This document shows positions 32,936 to 46,320 of a DNA stretch of 64,000 bases, in pieces. Numbering within the stretch: position 1 is the stretch's first letter; the number at the start of each line of letters is the position of its first letter. The DNA is from Tillandsia leiboldiana (taxonomy: Eukaryota > Streptophyta > Magnoliopsida > Poales > Bromeliaceae): the NCBI GenBank assembly GCA_029204045.2, contig CM055075.1, positions 20,208,491-20,272,490 on the forward strand. The letters are read 5' to 3'. The notes below the pieces were generated by a model, which saw nothing but the letters and a program-made list of their open reading frames with translations, had not been told where the DNA came from and made no database searches. The translations under genes were made by a program, and so were the position numbers.

Positions 32936-34048
32936 AAATGCCCGCGAAACTCGCGCAGTACAACGGCACAGAAAAGTTGGGTCCCCTAACATGCACGGGG
33001 GCATGGGAGTAAATCCAATGTCCAAAAAGAAATTTCAAAACTGTGCCAAAAATACGTAAAAATCAACATGTGGGAACTACCTCGACAACGCCGCGTCCGC
33101 CCTCTGATTTTTGGGCACACGTTGCGCGCTACCAAATCGCCGCCGCGCCGCTCCAACCCACAAAATTCTCGCATCTTTCTCCTCTCTCTCTCTCTCTCTC
33201 GCTCTCTCTCTCTACTTGCTCGGTTTTGGAGAAGAACAGGGAGAAGGAGAAATGGTAACTCGGTTTGGAGGATGACGAAAAGAAGGATAAGAAGATGAAG
33301 AAAAGGACGGAGAAGAAGAGTTTCAATGGACCCGTCCGGGCACCCAACAGAGGGGACGCGCCATGTGGCGGTCCCCCCACAGGTGGGCGCGCACCAGGTG
33401 TGCGCTCCCACTAGCCACTCGGGAAGGCGCACTTCCCTAGCACCCTGCAGCGTGCTTGCGAGTAAGTTCACCCCTCGAGCCGCGGCGCGTCGTTGCTTCG
33501 GAATTCGTTTTTGGTGCTATTTGGTCCATTTTTTTCTTTCGTTTTCGTCTCCAAATTTAACATGCGGCTTTGTTTCAGCTTAATTTCCACAGAAAAACTT
33601 TAAATTTTTCTTTTTGGACCCTTTCTGGGGCACAAAAAGCCCTCGCTGTATCCAATTGCTGGCGGACCCCGTTCTCGCAATCCGGATATCCTATCACCCG
33701 AAAATTTTTACTGGGGCCGTAAAACATAATTACGAAGCGCCCCAAATTTTCTCAGAATTTTTCTGGACACTGGTTGCGAGCCTTTCTCCCTATCAGGCAT
33801 CCGATCAATGCGAAAACTTTTTTCTGTGGTCCTTAAACTAGTAACGGGCTCCTAAATTTCTCGAATTTCCGACACTGTGAATTTTCACTAAAAATCTGGG
33901 CCCCTTTCTCCATAAATTCCAGATCTCTCCATTTTACGCATTTGGGCCCTAACTCGCGTCAAATGTTCTTTACTTCCCTAACTTCAACACTAGTATTTCA
34001 CACCACCTTTTTTCATTTAATTTATACAAAAAATTCTGGTTCATTACA
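32936..34048 (-). mobile_element. LTR C1, right part
   Basis: It completes the C1 LTR after the LARD and the gap, ending (minus-strand start) TGTAATGAACCAGAA at 34048. It has a CT/GA microsatellite at 33181-33216, a purine-rich stretch and a segment also seen at 39330-40429. Element E is inserted in the sister LTR C3 at the point equivalent to 33430/33431. No TATA box is evident. Confidence 0.8.
33181..33216. repeat. CT/GA microsatellite, C1 copy
   Basis: (CT)n on the plus strand with one G interruption. Sister copies lie at 39571-39594 and 57114-57144. In sense orientation it is (GA)n in the upstream part of the LTR. Confidence 0.85.
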
Positions 34049-36254
34049 TTCTACCTCCTTAAAATAATTCGTCCTCGAAACTTGAGTAAACATCTCGACT
34101 CCTACTTGATCAAGAGTGGTAAACTTGCCTCACTACTTGGCTCATGAACCTCGTGCCGGCATCACATTTCCTAGCTCGCCCAACAATTAACGAGGCAGCC
34201 CTTTCCTGGATCCCCTACCGCAACTCGGGACAACTCAGACCTGGTTGTCTGGCCATTGTTTCCAAGTATTGAGAGACACATTTGAGCAATTGTTCTCTCA
34301 ATTGCCAAAATAGCGAAGTCTCATCTTGCGACTCTTCACTTTAATTCCGCAATCCTTTTTATCTCTCACAGGAGGTTCATCGCAAACCAATTACATTTAC
34401 CGCATTTCCGGTCACTCCGTTGCCTAAATGTGGGGTCAAAGGCCAATCCACAGTCCTCAACTGTCTCACACGCTGCTAGCGCTCTAAGTCCACGGTTTAT
34501 CGGCTACCCCGACATCTCGGACTACTAATAGGTCCACAGACCACGGTTCAATGGGCCTATAGCCAACCAGTCCAACTCTGTATAATGGCTCTCCCTAGCA
34601 CATAGACCCAATCGTCCAACGGTAGATCCTCACCTAGATTACTACACCAACATTCCCACTAGGAGCTACAATACCTCAATCACCACTAGCTCTACGGCCT
34701 GGTCATCTCCCACTCTCAATGTACTAATAGCCTCATGCTCACCACGTGGCTGCCACGTTCTCGGGTCTCGCTCGGACTACCGTCCCGACCAAATCTCTAT
34801 CATGCCCCGCCATCAGGTCTCGGGTCGCTGTCTCTCACGCTGACTGCGCCCTGCCCACTAGGCTACAGGCCCACAGTCCACAACACGGTCCAGGCGACGG
34901 ATCGTCCCAAGCGAACCCCGCTAATCGTCGCCACGCTCCCACTAGGCTCACTGACCAAACCAAACTAACCAGTCGTCAATCCACGACCCACAACTCTCTA
35001 TCATCTGGCCACACTGGCAAAGGCTACTATGCCATCTATCAGCTCTCTCTGGATAAACATACTTTGCTCATAGCACCCAAAACATTGGGCGTCCTACCCC
35101 CCATGCTAACTCGCAAAAAATCCAGTGTGAAGCGATTCGCTTACGTACCCCTACGATTTTCTTGTGCCTCTCCCAACTGGTTCGAGGCACCACATAACAT
35201 TTCACCATCCTGGTGATTACCTCGCAATTCTGCGGTGGCAATCCGTGCCATTTACAACAACGATCCATCGACGTGCGCCACAAACTCTGCTCTTTCGAGA
35301 GATCCTTGCACCTTAAAGCCTACTCTAGGCCTTACCAACACTACTATGCGGCAACTTAGCCATAATCAATACGCCACACGGTCACTACCGTCATCGTGGT
35401 GAACTCACATCGCCAGGCCCGCAAATCCTTCTTGCCCTAACCCTTAGGGCCAGTAACTGGGCTCTCACGATATAGCGATCACCTTTACCTCGCGAGTCGG
35501 TCTCTCACTGTCTGCCTTACTAACCACACTTTTGCCAGCACCCTAGCTGACACAAGCGTAAACACCTTATGCTGAAGGTGTTGGTTGTGCCGACAAAGTT
35601 CGGCGGCCACTGCCATTCCCTTTACCTTTCGCCCTACAGGCGGCGACGCCGTATACTCATACGTTGTTTGTGCAGCCTCAGCTTGCTGCGCTATCAGCCA
35701 CTGTGGGCCTATCTATCTGCTCCGACTGTCACCCTGACGCCACTCTTAGCGTCGGAATTTGTCTTCCTGTCGGCGGGGAATTTCTGCCTATCGGCAAGAG
35801 ATTCCTTATGTTGCTGGACCACACAATAGTGCGGCAACCTGCTATCGCAGCTCGTGTACCTCGTTGACCCAGAGCCCTCTCGTGACTCAGTCACACAAGT
35901 GCGTCTCCCTACGTGGTGTCATCGCTGATGTTCACACCACAACGAAATAATTAGCTCAAATTTGCCATTTGGCAACGCGCAGTCTATATACCGACAAAAG
36001 GCTCGTCAACCCAATTATGCGAAAGTATAAGAGGGTACTTCTTTTTCATCTCCAACATTAGGTTGTCGGCCGCCAACGTAAATCCGAAGAATGAAAGCTC
36101 GCGCCCTCGATCAGTCCCAACATTCTTTTTGGGACAACAATAACCAATCGATACTTTCACCTACTATCGACACAGACTCTCATGCTAATCCCTAGGTCTC
36201 CCTAGGTTGCTACCACCTAGGACTATGTTCCTAGGCTCTGATACCACTCTTATC
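34049..36254 (-). mobile_element. Internal region INT1 of element C, non-coding
   Basis: 2.2 kb between LTRs C1 and C2. On the left is the pre-PPT hairpin GTTTCGAGGACGAA plus a purine run; on the right is the primer site at 36235-36246 (TGGTATCAGAGC on minus). INT2 is its sister. No gag or pol motif is readable on either strand. It differs from INT2 by many one-base gaps. Confidence 0.75.
36235..36246 (-). promoter_or_regulatory. Primer binding site next to LTR C2
   Basis: TGGTATCAGAGC on the minus strand, 8 bases after the LTR C2 end. Confidence 0.85.
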
Positions 36255-37039
36255 TGTCACGCCCCGAGTCCGCCAATTTGTACGGTTCGGGCCACGCCAA
36301 CATACCCGCCATCGGGGAAGACCTTTCCTACCCGAAAGAACGGTAACATCCATAGTAACACAACAATGTATGCGGAAGCTCAATATCAGAGTACTAAAAT
36401 CTCTATAGATTTAAACTTTCATTCCAAACCAAAGTAGTTAAGCGGAAATGAAAGTATACAGAGGCACCATAACTTAAATTTATTACACCTTACATCTCTG
36501 AACTTGCAATAAAAATTATTACCAATTCCTTACATAAATTCCTCACCATACAGAGTTCACTCAAGAAATATAAAAGGGATACCTCTCTAGACCCTCATAG
36601 GTCTCCTATGCTGCTGGGCTCTTGCCCCTGTCGTATGCCTCGCCGTCTGCATCTGATCTTGTCTCGTCCGCTGTATCCATACCCGAACCTGTGGGGGGGG
36701 GTGTCACCCAAGGGTGTGAGAACTCCGCAGAGTTCCAGTGGGTTCACCACCGAGAAAAAGTGTCCTACACCACTTGTCCATGGAAGCATAATAATATTCT
36801 AGGAAACTAAAATGCCTCAATATCAAAAATACGGCTATGCAACATATATATCCCACTACACTATCTTGGTCTAATCATCAACCATCACTACTCTGGTTCT
36901 ACCCACACTAGACTGCTAAGCACCAACTCGACCACTATGCCGCTGTATATAGGGTCAAACTAACCCGGCCACCTTGGCCACTCTAATTTCTCTTTTATTC
37001 TTTAAATTCTGGGGCTTTAGTTCAAGTTACCCTCAGAAT

Positions 37040-38341
37040 TCTTATCCACCGGGCCCACCCGTTAGTCCTGCTACCATAAGATAAGACTTCTAAGGTTGCC
37101 GATAGCACCCGCAAGTGCTACCCGCCCAACGGAACTTGTCCTACGGGTCACTGCCCGGGAGAGGGACACTGCCCTGGCTCCGACAAGGCTACTTTTTACC
37201 CCCGAAGGTAACGCTCTTTTATCCTTATATTTTTCTCTTTTTCTTTTCTTTTCTTTCTCTTTTTGCTTAATCCTTAGCCTCTTTGCCTTTGAACACTTGC
37301 TTTTCTTTCTTATTCGGCTGTAGCTCCCGGTTGCCACTGGCAAATCGCTTTCTCTTTCCTTTGAGCATTAGCGCTTTGCTTTCACTTTAAGCCTTTCGAA
37401 AGTACCTCGTCCAACGGGTCCTGCCCAGAGAGTCCTGCTCCACTTGACGAGTCTCACTTCGAAGGCGTCATTTACATTCCTTTATACTTTTTAGCCACTT
37501 TTAGCTTACTTTTAAACTTTGCCTTTTTACAATAATTTACCTCTCCTAGGTTCGCATAAGGATAACTAAGAGTCTCCTGGACTCATATCAGTTCACTTTC
37601 ATTTACTTAACTCAAATTGAAGAAAGTATGGTCCATTGGCCCAGGACACCCGAGGACTTTCTAGGGGGGTGTATTTTGTTCACTTCTTTAACCTTGGGGG
37701 ATGTCGGATCCCACTTTCCTGATTCCTCACTGAAGCCTAGAGTTAACTTACTCGATTTTTGCTGTTCCACTTATAAGTTAGAGTTACGCTGACTCTAATT
37801 TCCTGTCCCCTTTTCATATCTCCACACCTGGCTATTTCTCATTTTACCCTTTCGTGTCACCACACTTGACTAATTCCCCTTTCTCTGAGTTCCTTGTGGA
37901 TCCTAGAGTGACTTAACTCTATTTTTCTGTCTGTGAGTGATAAACTCATCTAGCTCACCGTAGGTTCCCCTTTACCTAAGTGTCATGTCACATAGGTCCT
38001 AGAGTTCCTGACTCTATGGTGATCGCTAACTCTCCTGAGGGGCCTTTACCTAAGGCCAGTCACATATGTCCTTCAGTTCCCTGACTCTATGTTGAGCACG
38101 AACGCGCCTTGAGGTTTCCTTACCTAAGTACCATGTCACATATGTCCTAGAGTTCCCTGACTCTAAGGATCACTCTATCCAGTGTCCTTTGAGGTTATCA
38201 CTAAGACCATGCCACGCGTCCCTCCTAGGATAACTCCTAAGTTGAGGCCACTCGCAAACCCCTAAACTAGATTTTCTCCTAGTCTTACTACAACAAGTTC
38301 TGTTCCCTTATGTTCACATGATTCCTAGGGTTGGACCCTAA
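37040..38341. repeat. Dense array of short inverted repeats (C2 copy)
   Basis: Homologous to 20396-21718. Outer stems such as CTTATC/GATAAG and TAGCAC/GTGCTA are kept, but inner stems carry one-base gaps. Confidence 0.65.
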
Positions 38342-38857
38342 CAGATTCACAGTCATCACATATTATTCATTTCTAGCATGCAATTATTTTCATATCCATC
38401 ATAAAATAATATTATCATCGATGCATGCAATTATCAGCAATTTAGATAAGTCTAGAATTGCATTTTTCCCCTAATTCTTTTTACACAGGCAGATTAATTA
38501 TCTCATTTTGGGCAACCAACATTGCATTTTCAGCTGTGTCCTCTACACATACTAGTGTTATCCCCTATTGGATAAATCATAAATATCCCTTTTCCTCTAA
38601 ATTTCTCTACACATGCACATATCATCTGCGTTGGGCAACGAACAGTTGCACTTGTCATCTGTATTTCTCTAAACAATGCAATCTTAATCATAATTACTAA
38701 CGCCTCTAACAGGGCTACTATCATCCTTCTAGATCAAAAAGCAAAGGAGCAAGGGGAGAGGTCACCCAATTCGGCAGAATCCCCACCTTGTGGTGTTCCC
38801 AATTGCTTGTAGCACTTGCATTGGTCTCCGCGCTATTCCCCTGTCTCCCCTCGAGCT

Positions 38858-39330
38858 TGCAACGCAAAACGGTGCATGTCCTACATCCTGCACGCAAAAC
38901 GATGCATGCCATTAAAAACCCCATATGTAATAATGGTGCGCGCCACTTCAGCCGGCACGCAAAACGATGCGCGGCAACCGATCTGCACGCAAAACGGTGC
39001 ACGTACCTCAAATCTGCACGCAAAACGGTGCCGTCTACACTATAGCGTTGCACGCAAAATGGTGCATACTTTTTCCTAGCCTACACGAAAAATGACGCAC
39101 AATATTAGGCTCGGCACGCAAACTGTGCGCACAATATGAACTGCACGCGAAACGGAGCACATACCTTATATTGGCACGCAAAATGGTGCCCGTTCCTTTT
39201 TCAACTTTGCACGCAAAACGGTGCATATTCTGTTGAGCCCACGTCAAAACTGTGCATATTAGTCGAATCCGCACGCAAACGTGCATATCTCCACGAGCGG
39301 CACGCAAAGCGAGGCGCGCCCAAATGCCCG
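38858..39330. repeat. GCACGCAAAACGGTGCA minisatellite, C2 copy
   Basis: More than ten units of the core with variants such as GCACGCAAAATGGTGC, spacers 15-30 bp. Confidence 0.8.
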
Positions 39331-40429
39331 CGAAACTCGCGCAGTAAAACGGCACAGAAAAGTTGGGTCCCTACATGCACGTGGGCATGGGATTAAATCC
39401 AATGTCCAAAACGAAATTTCAAAACTGTGCCAAAAATACCTTAAAAATCAACAGTGGGGACCTACCTCCAACGCCCGGCGTCGCCCATCTGATTTTTGGA
39501 ACACTTTGCCGCTACACAAATCGCCGCCGGACGCGCCGCTCCAACCCCAAAAGTTCCTCCATCTTTCTTCCCTCTCTCTCTCTCTCTCTCTCTACTTTGC
39601 TCGGTTGGAGAAGAACAGGGAGAAGAAGAAATGGTACTCGGTTGGAGGAGGAAGAAAGAGAAGAAGAGAGGAGAAGAAAAGGACTGAGAAGAAGATCAAT
39701 GGACCCGGTCCGTGGCACCCACCAAGAGGGGACCGCCATGTGGCGGTCCCCCCACAGGTGGCGCGCACGCAGGTGCGCGCGCCCCACTGCGCCACTCGGG
39801 AGGCGCACTTCCCTAGCGCCCTGCAGCGTGCCTTGCGCAGTAAGTCACCCCTCGAGCCGCGTGCCGTCGTGCTTCGGAATTCGGTTTTGGTCTATTTTTG
39901 TCCATTTTTTTCTTCCGTTTTCGCTCAAATTTAACAGGGCGGCTCGTTTCAGCTTAATTTACCACAGAAAAATTTAAATTTTCATTTGGTCCATTTCTGG
40001 GGCACCAAAAGCCTCGCTGTAATCCAGAAATCGCTGGGACCCGTTCTAGCATCCGGATATCCTATCAACCCGAAATTTTACTGTGGCCTTAAAACATAAT
40101 TACGAAGCTCCCCAAATTTTCTCAGAATTTTCTGACACTGTTGGCGGAGCCCGTTCTCACTATCAGGCATCCGATCAATGCGAAACTTTTTTCTGTGGTC
40201 TTAAAACATATTTACGGGGCTCCCGTAATTTCTTGGAATTTTTCCGACACTGTAAATTTCCACTAAAAATCTGGGCCCCCTTTCTCCAAATAAAATTCAG
40301 ATCTCCCATTTTAACCAATTTGGGCCCCAACTCGCGTCCAAATGTTCTTTACTTCTAACTTTCATAACATAGTATTTCCACCACCTTTATTTACTTTATT
40401 TATATACCAAAAAATTCCGGTTCAGAATA

Positions 40430-42666
40430 TTCTACCCCCCTAAAATAAGTTTCGTCCTCGAAACTTGAGTCACATCTCGACTCCTACTTGTCAGAGGGGG
40501 AAACTTGCCCTCACTACTGGGCTCACTGAACCTCGTGACCGGCATCACATTGCCTGCTCGCCCAACAATTAGACGAGCACCCTTTCCTGGATCCCTACCT
40601 CAACTCAGGGACAACTCGACCTGGTGTCTGGCCATTTCCTCCAAGTAGGTGAGAGACACGTTTGAGCACTTGTTCTCTCCATTGCCAAAAATGGCGAAGT
40701 CTCATCTTGCGAACTCTTCACTTTAATTCCGCAATCATTGATCTCTCACAAGGAGGTTGCATCTGCAACCAATTACATTTACCGTATTTTCCGGTCACTC
40801 CCGCTGCCTAATGTGGAGGGCAAAGGCCAATCCACAAGTCCTCAACTGTCTCACACGCTGCTAGCGCTCTAAGTCCACGGGTTATCGGCTACCCCGACAT
40901 CTCGGACTACTAATAGTCCACAGACCACGGTTCAATAGGGGCCTATGGCCCAACCAGTCCAACTCTGTATAATGGCTCTCACTAGCACATAGACCCAATC
41001 GTCATACCGGTAATCCTCACCTAGGATTACTACCCCACACTCCCACTAGTATCTACAATACCTCAATCACCACTAGCTCTACGGCCTGGTCATATCCCCT
41101 CTCAATGTACTAATAGCCTCAATGCTCACACGTGGCTTTCCACGTTCTCGGGTGCTTCGCTCCGGACTACCGTCCCGACCAAATCTCTATCATGCCCCCG
41201 CCATCAGGTCCTCGGGTCGCTGTCTTCTCACAGCGGACTGCGCCTGCCCACTGGCTACAGGCCACAGTCCACACACACGGTCCAGGCACGGATCGTCCCC
41301 AAGCGAACCCGCTAATCGTCGCCACGCGACCACTATGCTCACTGAGCAAAACCAACTAACCAGTCGTTCAATCCTGACCCACAACTCTCTATCAACTCTG
41401 GCACACTGGGCAAAGGCTACTATGCCATCTAATCAGCTCTCTCTGGATAAACAATACTTGTGCTCCATGAGCACCCAAACAATTGGGCGTCCTACGCCCC
41501 CATGCTAACTTGCAGAAAATTCCAGTGTGAAGCGATTCGCTTACGTACCCCTACGACTCTTGTGCACTCTCCCAACTGGGTCGAGGCACCACAATACAGT
41601 TCACCATCCTGGTGATTAACTCGCAATTCCTGCGGTGGCAATCCGTGCCATTTTACCGATCCATCAGACCGGCGCCACAAAACTCTCGCTCTTTCGAGAG
41701 ATCCTTGCACCTTGAAGCCTACTCTAGGCCTCACCAACACTACTATGCGGCAACTTAGCCATAATCAATATGCCACACGGTCACTACCGTCATCGTGGTG
41801 AACTCACGTCGCCAGGCCCGCAAATCCTTCTTGCCCTAACCCTTAGGGCACAGTAACTTGGCTCTCGCGATATAGCAATCACATTTACCTCGCGAGTCGG
41901 TCTCTCACAGGTCCTTACTCACCATACTTTTGCCAGCACCCTAGCTGACACAAGCGTAAACACCTTATGCTGAAGGTGTTGGCTGTGCCGACAAAAGTTC
42001 GGCGGCCACTGCATTCCCTTTACTGTCGCCCCTACAGGCGGCGACGCCGTATACTCATACGTTGTTTGTGCTGCCTCAGCTTGCTGCGCTATCAGCCACT
42101 GGGGCCTATCTATCTGCTCCGACTGTCACCCTGACGCCACTCTTAGGCGTCGGAATTTGTCTTCCTGTCGGCGGGGAATTTCTGCCTATCGGCAAGAAGA
42201 TTCCTTATGTTGCTGGATCACACAATAAGTGCGGCAACCTGCTATCGCAGCTCGTGTACCTCGTTTGACCCAGAGCCCTCTCGTGACTCGAGTCAAGACA
42301 AGTGCGTCTCCCTACGTGGTGTCATCGCTGATGTTCACACCACAACGAAATAATTAGCTCAAATTTTAGCCAGTTGAGCAACGCGCAGTCTATATACCGA
42401 CAAAAAGGCTCGTCAACCCAATTATGCGAAAGTATAAGAGGGTACTTCTTTTCATCTCCAACATTACGTTGTCGGCCGCCAACGTAATATCCGAAGAATG
42501 AAAGCTCGTCGCCGTCGATCAGTCCCAACATTCTTTTTGGGAACAACAATAACCAATCGAATACTTTCGCCTACTAATCGACACACTCTCTTGTGCTAAT
42601 CCCTAGGGTCTCCCTAAGGTTGCTAACCACCTAGGACTATTCCTAGGCTCTGATACCACTCTTATC
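40430..42666 (-). mobile_element. Internal region INT2 of element C, non-coding
   Basis: Sister of INT1. The pre-PPT hairpin lies at 40448-40465 (AGTTTCGTCCTCGAAACT on plus) and the primer site complement at 42647-42658. No retrotransposon protein motif was found in any frame; the available frames are short and not shared intact with INT1. Confidence 0.75.
42647..42658 (-). promoter_or_regulatory. Primer binding site next to LTR C3
   Basis: TGGTATCAGAGC on the minus strand, 8 bases from the LTR C3 end at 42667. Confidence 0.85.
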
Positions 42667-42874
42667 TGTCACGCCCGAGTCCGCCAATTTGTACGGTTCG
42701 GGCACGCCAACAGACCCGCCAATCGGGGAAGACCTTTCACTACCCGAAAGGAACGGTAACATCCATAGTAACACAACAAGTGTATGCGGAAGCTCAATAT
42801 CAGAGTACTAAAATCTCTATAAATTTAAACTTTCATTCAATAACAAACAGTTAAAGCGGAAATGAAAGTATACC
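42667..42874 (-). mobile_element. LTR C3, left piece
   Basis: 208 bp matching 19577 onward (one C lost: CGCCCGAG for CGCCCCGAG). It is interrupted by element D after ATACC and resumes at 53958. Confidence 0.85.
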
Positions 42875-42886
42875 TGTCACGCCCCG

Positions 42887-42949
42887 GGGTCGAAACTGCG
42901 ACCCGGGCTCGCTAACAGATCCGCCATCTGTACGGAAACTGCCGTACAG
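42887..42949 (-). other. Two terminal hairpins with identical loops, D 3' LTR
   Basis: GGGTCG-AAACTG-CGACCC (42887-42904) and CTGTACGG-AAACTG-CCGTACAG (42928-42949) on the plus strand. The 5' LTR has both at 49496-49513 and 49537-49558. Confidence 0.75.
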
Positions 42950-45099
42950 ACGAAGCGTCTAGCCTGCAAAAGACAAAACTACAGCTACACAAATATCAGA
43001 GCAGATAAAAATCTGTACTATAAAATTTCACAACTAGAAAGTACAACAACACATAGCCTATCTCCCAAAAAACAGATGATACAAATAGAAGTCCACCTAT
43101 ACAACATCTACGAATCCAAATGGGAGATAGCTAACAGGAAACATAAACAACTCCCACAATCCGGGATGGTACATCTACCTCTCTCTAAAGTAACAATGCT
43201 GGTAGGGAACTATCACGCGACTCCCTGTCCTCGGTCCGTCCAATCAATCCCAGCAGGAACGGAAGAAAGCCTCAGCAAACCTGTCACCGACAGAGGGTGT
43301 GAGAACTACATCCTACAGTATTTCTCAGTGGGTACCTGTCCTCCAAGAACCACGGTCTGCCCACTAAGTCTACCAGAGGCATAAGATAACAGATAAGACT
43401 GATAATGAAATAAGCTGGAAGAAAATCTATAGCTATCATGCCCTCTATCTACTATGCTCAAAAGAATAGGACTATAGATGATGGTATGCAGTCACTCACT
43501 GCTGACAATATGTTACAAGTACTACTCAAGACACTCTACAATGACACATGCTACGCCATCACTCTCTCAGTGTATCCCAAATCTCAGCGACTGCCCCACA
43601 GGGTCCAGTCGAGTCAAGCCTGCGCCCCCTGGTGTATCAACCAGGGTGTCCAATCGGACAAACTCGATATCTCACACAGTGACCCCATGGTAGCTCGGCC
43701 AGGGGTATCAAGCGACCTCTAGTATATGAAACTAGGCGCATCATCGCAGCCTCGTCAGGCTCGGTATCATCATCGCAGCCTCATCAGGCTCGGAATCATC
43801 AACGCACCCGGGGCGTAGCTCGAGGGGTGCGACCCCACTGAACTCAAGTATCTCATCAGTAACACTGTCTCATAAGCGGCTCCTGCAGGCTATAGTCCTC
43901 GATCAAACAGATCGGTATCTCGATGCATCAAAGCCCAACTCAGTCGGAGAACCCTCCACGACTCAATCTCAACACTGACCCGCTCAACGAAAGTATCACA
44001 CAGCTGGGACCACCGTCTCTCCCAACGGCTCCCACAAGAACACCCTACTGAACTCAACACACAACTCATGGCCGGAGATGCTCCACAGCCAGATCTACGA
44101 AGGGTCCGAAACCCCAGGAGACTAACACCTACGCCCCCAAGAAAGAGAACAGCCCTTAGAACCCAGATCACTCGAATCCGCTCGGGTGGATAAGTTTATA
44201 AGAAACCATGTCATTTATTTCAGAAAACCATTCAATCTGAGAGAAATCCATCTTTTAATGATTTTTAGTCTGTTTAGGAAAACCCTTTGAAATCAAGTTT
44301 TATGCCCAAGCCTCGAAGAGCTAATGCCCTCGTCCTATCAAATAAGAACAGACTCAGGCGACATGCGAGGCTTGGAAGAAATCACAGCCTGACCAAAATC
44401 ATGTATTCGTCCAAAAAGGTTCTGGGTTCAAGGTCCTGCTATCACACGTGCACCACGATCACATCAGGGTGGTGACGAGAAGAACAGCGGAAAGGAAAAC
44501 CCCGGGACCACCGTTTACCTGAAACGGTTCCCCACGCACTAACACTGGCCTAACCCAGCCACCAGACTCCACTCGGCCCCCCGGCCCGAGTGCAACACCC
44601 GTCCCACAACACTCTGACCACTCAGCCCACTACCCGGGCGAGGAACACTAAGTCCAGAAGAGTATGCAACGTGTGGGATGTCTAAAACATAACAGAACCT
44701 AGCCCAGATTAAGGTTCTCTATTGGTCTGGTCAACACATGCACATATGACGGGGGTGCTAGTTAAGTTCCAAGAAAACACTTAAACTAGCATGCAATCCT
44801 ATCACAATAGAATTAGAAGAAAGTCCGTAGACTTGGAGAGAAAAACCAACCCACCTCAGAATGCCACCAATTGCTTGTCGACACTTGCAATTGGGCTCAG
44901 CGGGACTTACCTTGCCTCCACGAGGTCCGCACGCAAAACGGAGCACGCTGCGTCCAACCACACGACCGCGCGCTCCGCGGATGTCCCGAAACAAGCCGGC
45001 GGGTCCACGCGACGGAAAAACCAACAATCGCCCCCGGCGGAAGCTAAAAACCACACCGCAAGCTGCCAGAAGCGAAGAAATCGCAAAATCAATCAACAC

Positions 45100-46320
45100 A
45101 GTCAAAACCGAGCATCCGACGGCGAAAAACAGCTTCCGTCGGCGAAAACAGCCACCGTCAGCGAAAACCAGCGCCCGACGGCGAAAAACAGCACGCGGCG
45201 GCGAAAAACAGCTCCGTCGGCGAAAAACTGCGCCCGACGGCGAAAAACAGCACGCGGCGGCGAAAAACAGCTCCGTCGGCGAAAAACTGCGCCCGACGGC
45301 GAAAAACAGGCAAAATCTGCTAGCGAGACAGTTCGCGAAAACCCTGCGAAACTGCTCGCGAAAACCGCTCAAAATCTGCTCACAAACTGCTTGCAAAAAC
45401 TGCTCAAAACCGGCTTGCGAAAAACTGCTCCGTTGGCGAAAAACTGCGCCCGACGGCGAAAAACAGCTCGAAAATCAGCTTGCAAAAATCCTGCGAAAAC
45501 CGCTCGGAAAACAGCGGAAAACAGCGAAACCTGCGCGCGAAAGCGCTTGCGAAATCTGCTCAAAAACCAGCGAGAAACGGCTTGCGAAAAACAGCTCCGT
45601 CGGCAAAAAACTGCGCCCGACGGTAAAAGCGGGGCCGGCACGCGAACCAAGGTGCCGCCGCTGTCCCGGGGCACGCCGAGCGGCGAAAAACACAGCCGCG
45701 CGACGAGGGAGGCCCGCCGCACGGAGCCAAACCAAGCAGCACCGCGCAGCGACCCGCTGCGCGGTGCCGGAGCGCGCCGCGCAGCGCCCTGGGGCGCTGC
45801 GCGCGGCGCCCTGCGGCGCTGCCCGCGCGCAGCCCGCTGCGCTGCGCGCGGCCGCGCGCGCCCGCGCAGGCCCGCGCGCGGCCCTGCCGCGCGCGGCCAT
45901 GCCGCGCGCGCCTGCTCGCGGCCAGGCGGTGCCGCGCGCGGCCCAGCAGTGCCGCGCGCACCTGCGCGCGGCCCTGCCGCGCGCCCCGCGCGCGGCCATG
46001 CCGGCGCGCCTGCGCTGCCGGCCAGGCAGTGCCGCGCACACCTGCGCGCGGCCCTGCCGCGCGTGCCCGCGCGCGGCCAGGCAGTGCCGCGCGCACCCGC
46101 GCGCGGCCCTGCCGCGCGCTCCCGCGCGCGGCCAGGCAGTGCCGCGCGCACCTGCCCGCAGCCCTGCCGCGCGCGCCTTCGCGCGGCCTGGCAGCGCCGC
46201 GTGCAGCACTTTGCTGCACGCGGCCGCCGCGCCCAGCGGCACTGCCGCCGCAGGGTGCTGCCAACAGCAGCACCCTGGCGCCGCGCGTTGCGCCGTTGCG
46301 CGCGCGCGCGGCCGCCGGCG
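45100..46320. repeat. GGCGAAAAACAGC repeats and GC-rich tract, D 3' LTR
   Basis: First come tandem GACGGCGAAAAACAGC/ACTGC units (a roughly 59-bp higher unit, two copies), then nearly pure GC sequence built on GCCGCGCGCGCC. The 5' LTR copy (51718-52770) has three of the higher units and a GC tract about 230 bp shorter. Long open frames across this region on both strands are artefacts of the repeats. Confidence 0.8.

Larger units (their letters stand above)
36255..40429 (-). mobile_element. LTR C2 (about 4.17 kb, uninterrupted)
   Basis: The only C LTR in the window with no insertion, so it shows the full layout: LTR end at 36255, G tract at 36693, hairpin array 37040-38341, A/T-rich block, GCACGCAAAACGG minisatellite 38858-39330, CT microsatellite 39571-39594, and the LTR start near 40429, where TACA has become ATA. 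It has many one-base deletions relative to C1 and C3, several of which break hairpin stems intact in both sisters. Confidence 0.82.

Noticed and set aside
34049..36254. Possible host gene or hidden pol in the C interior
   Set aside because: No conserved motif, no long frame shared with the sister copy INT2, and bordering primer and polypurine sites identify it as a retrotransposon interior.
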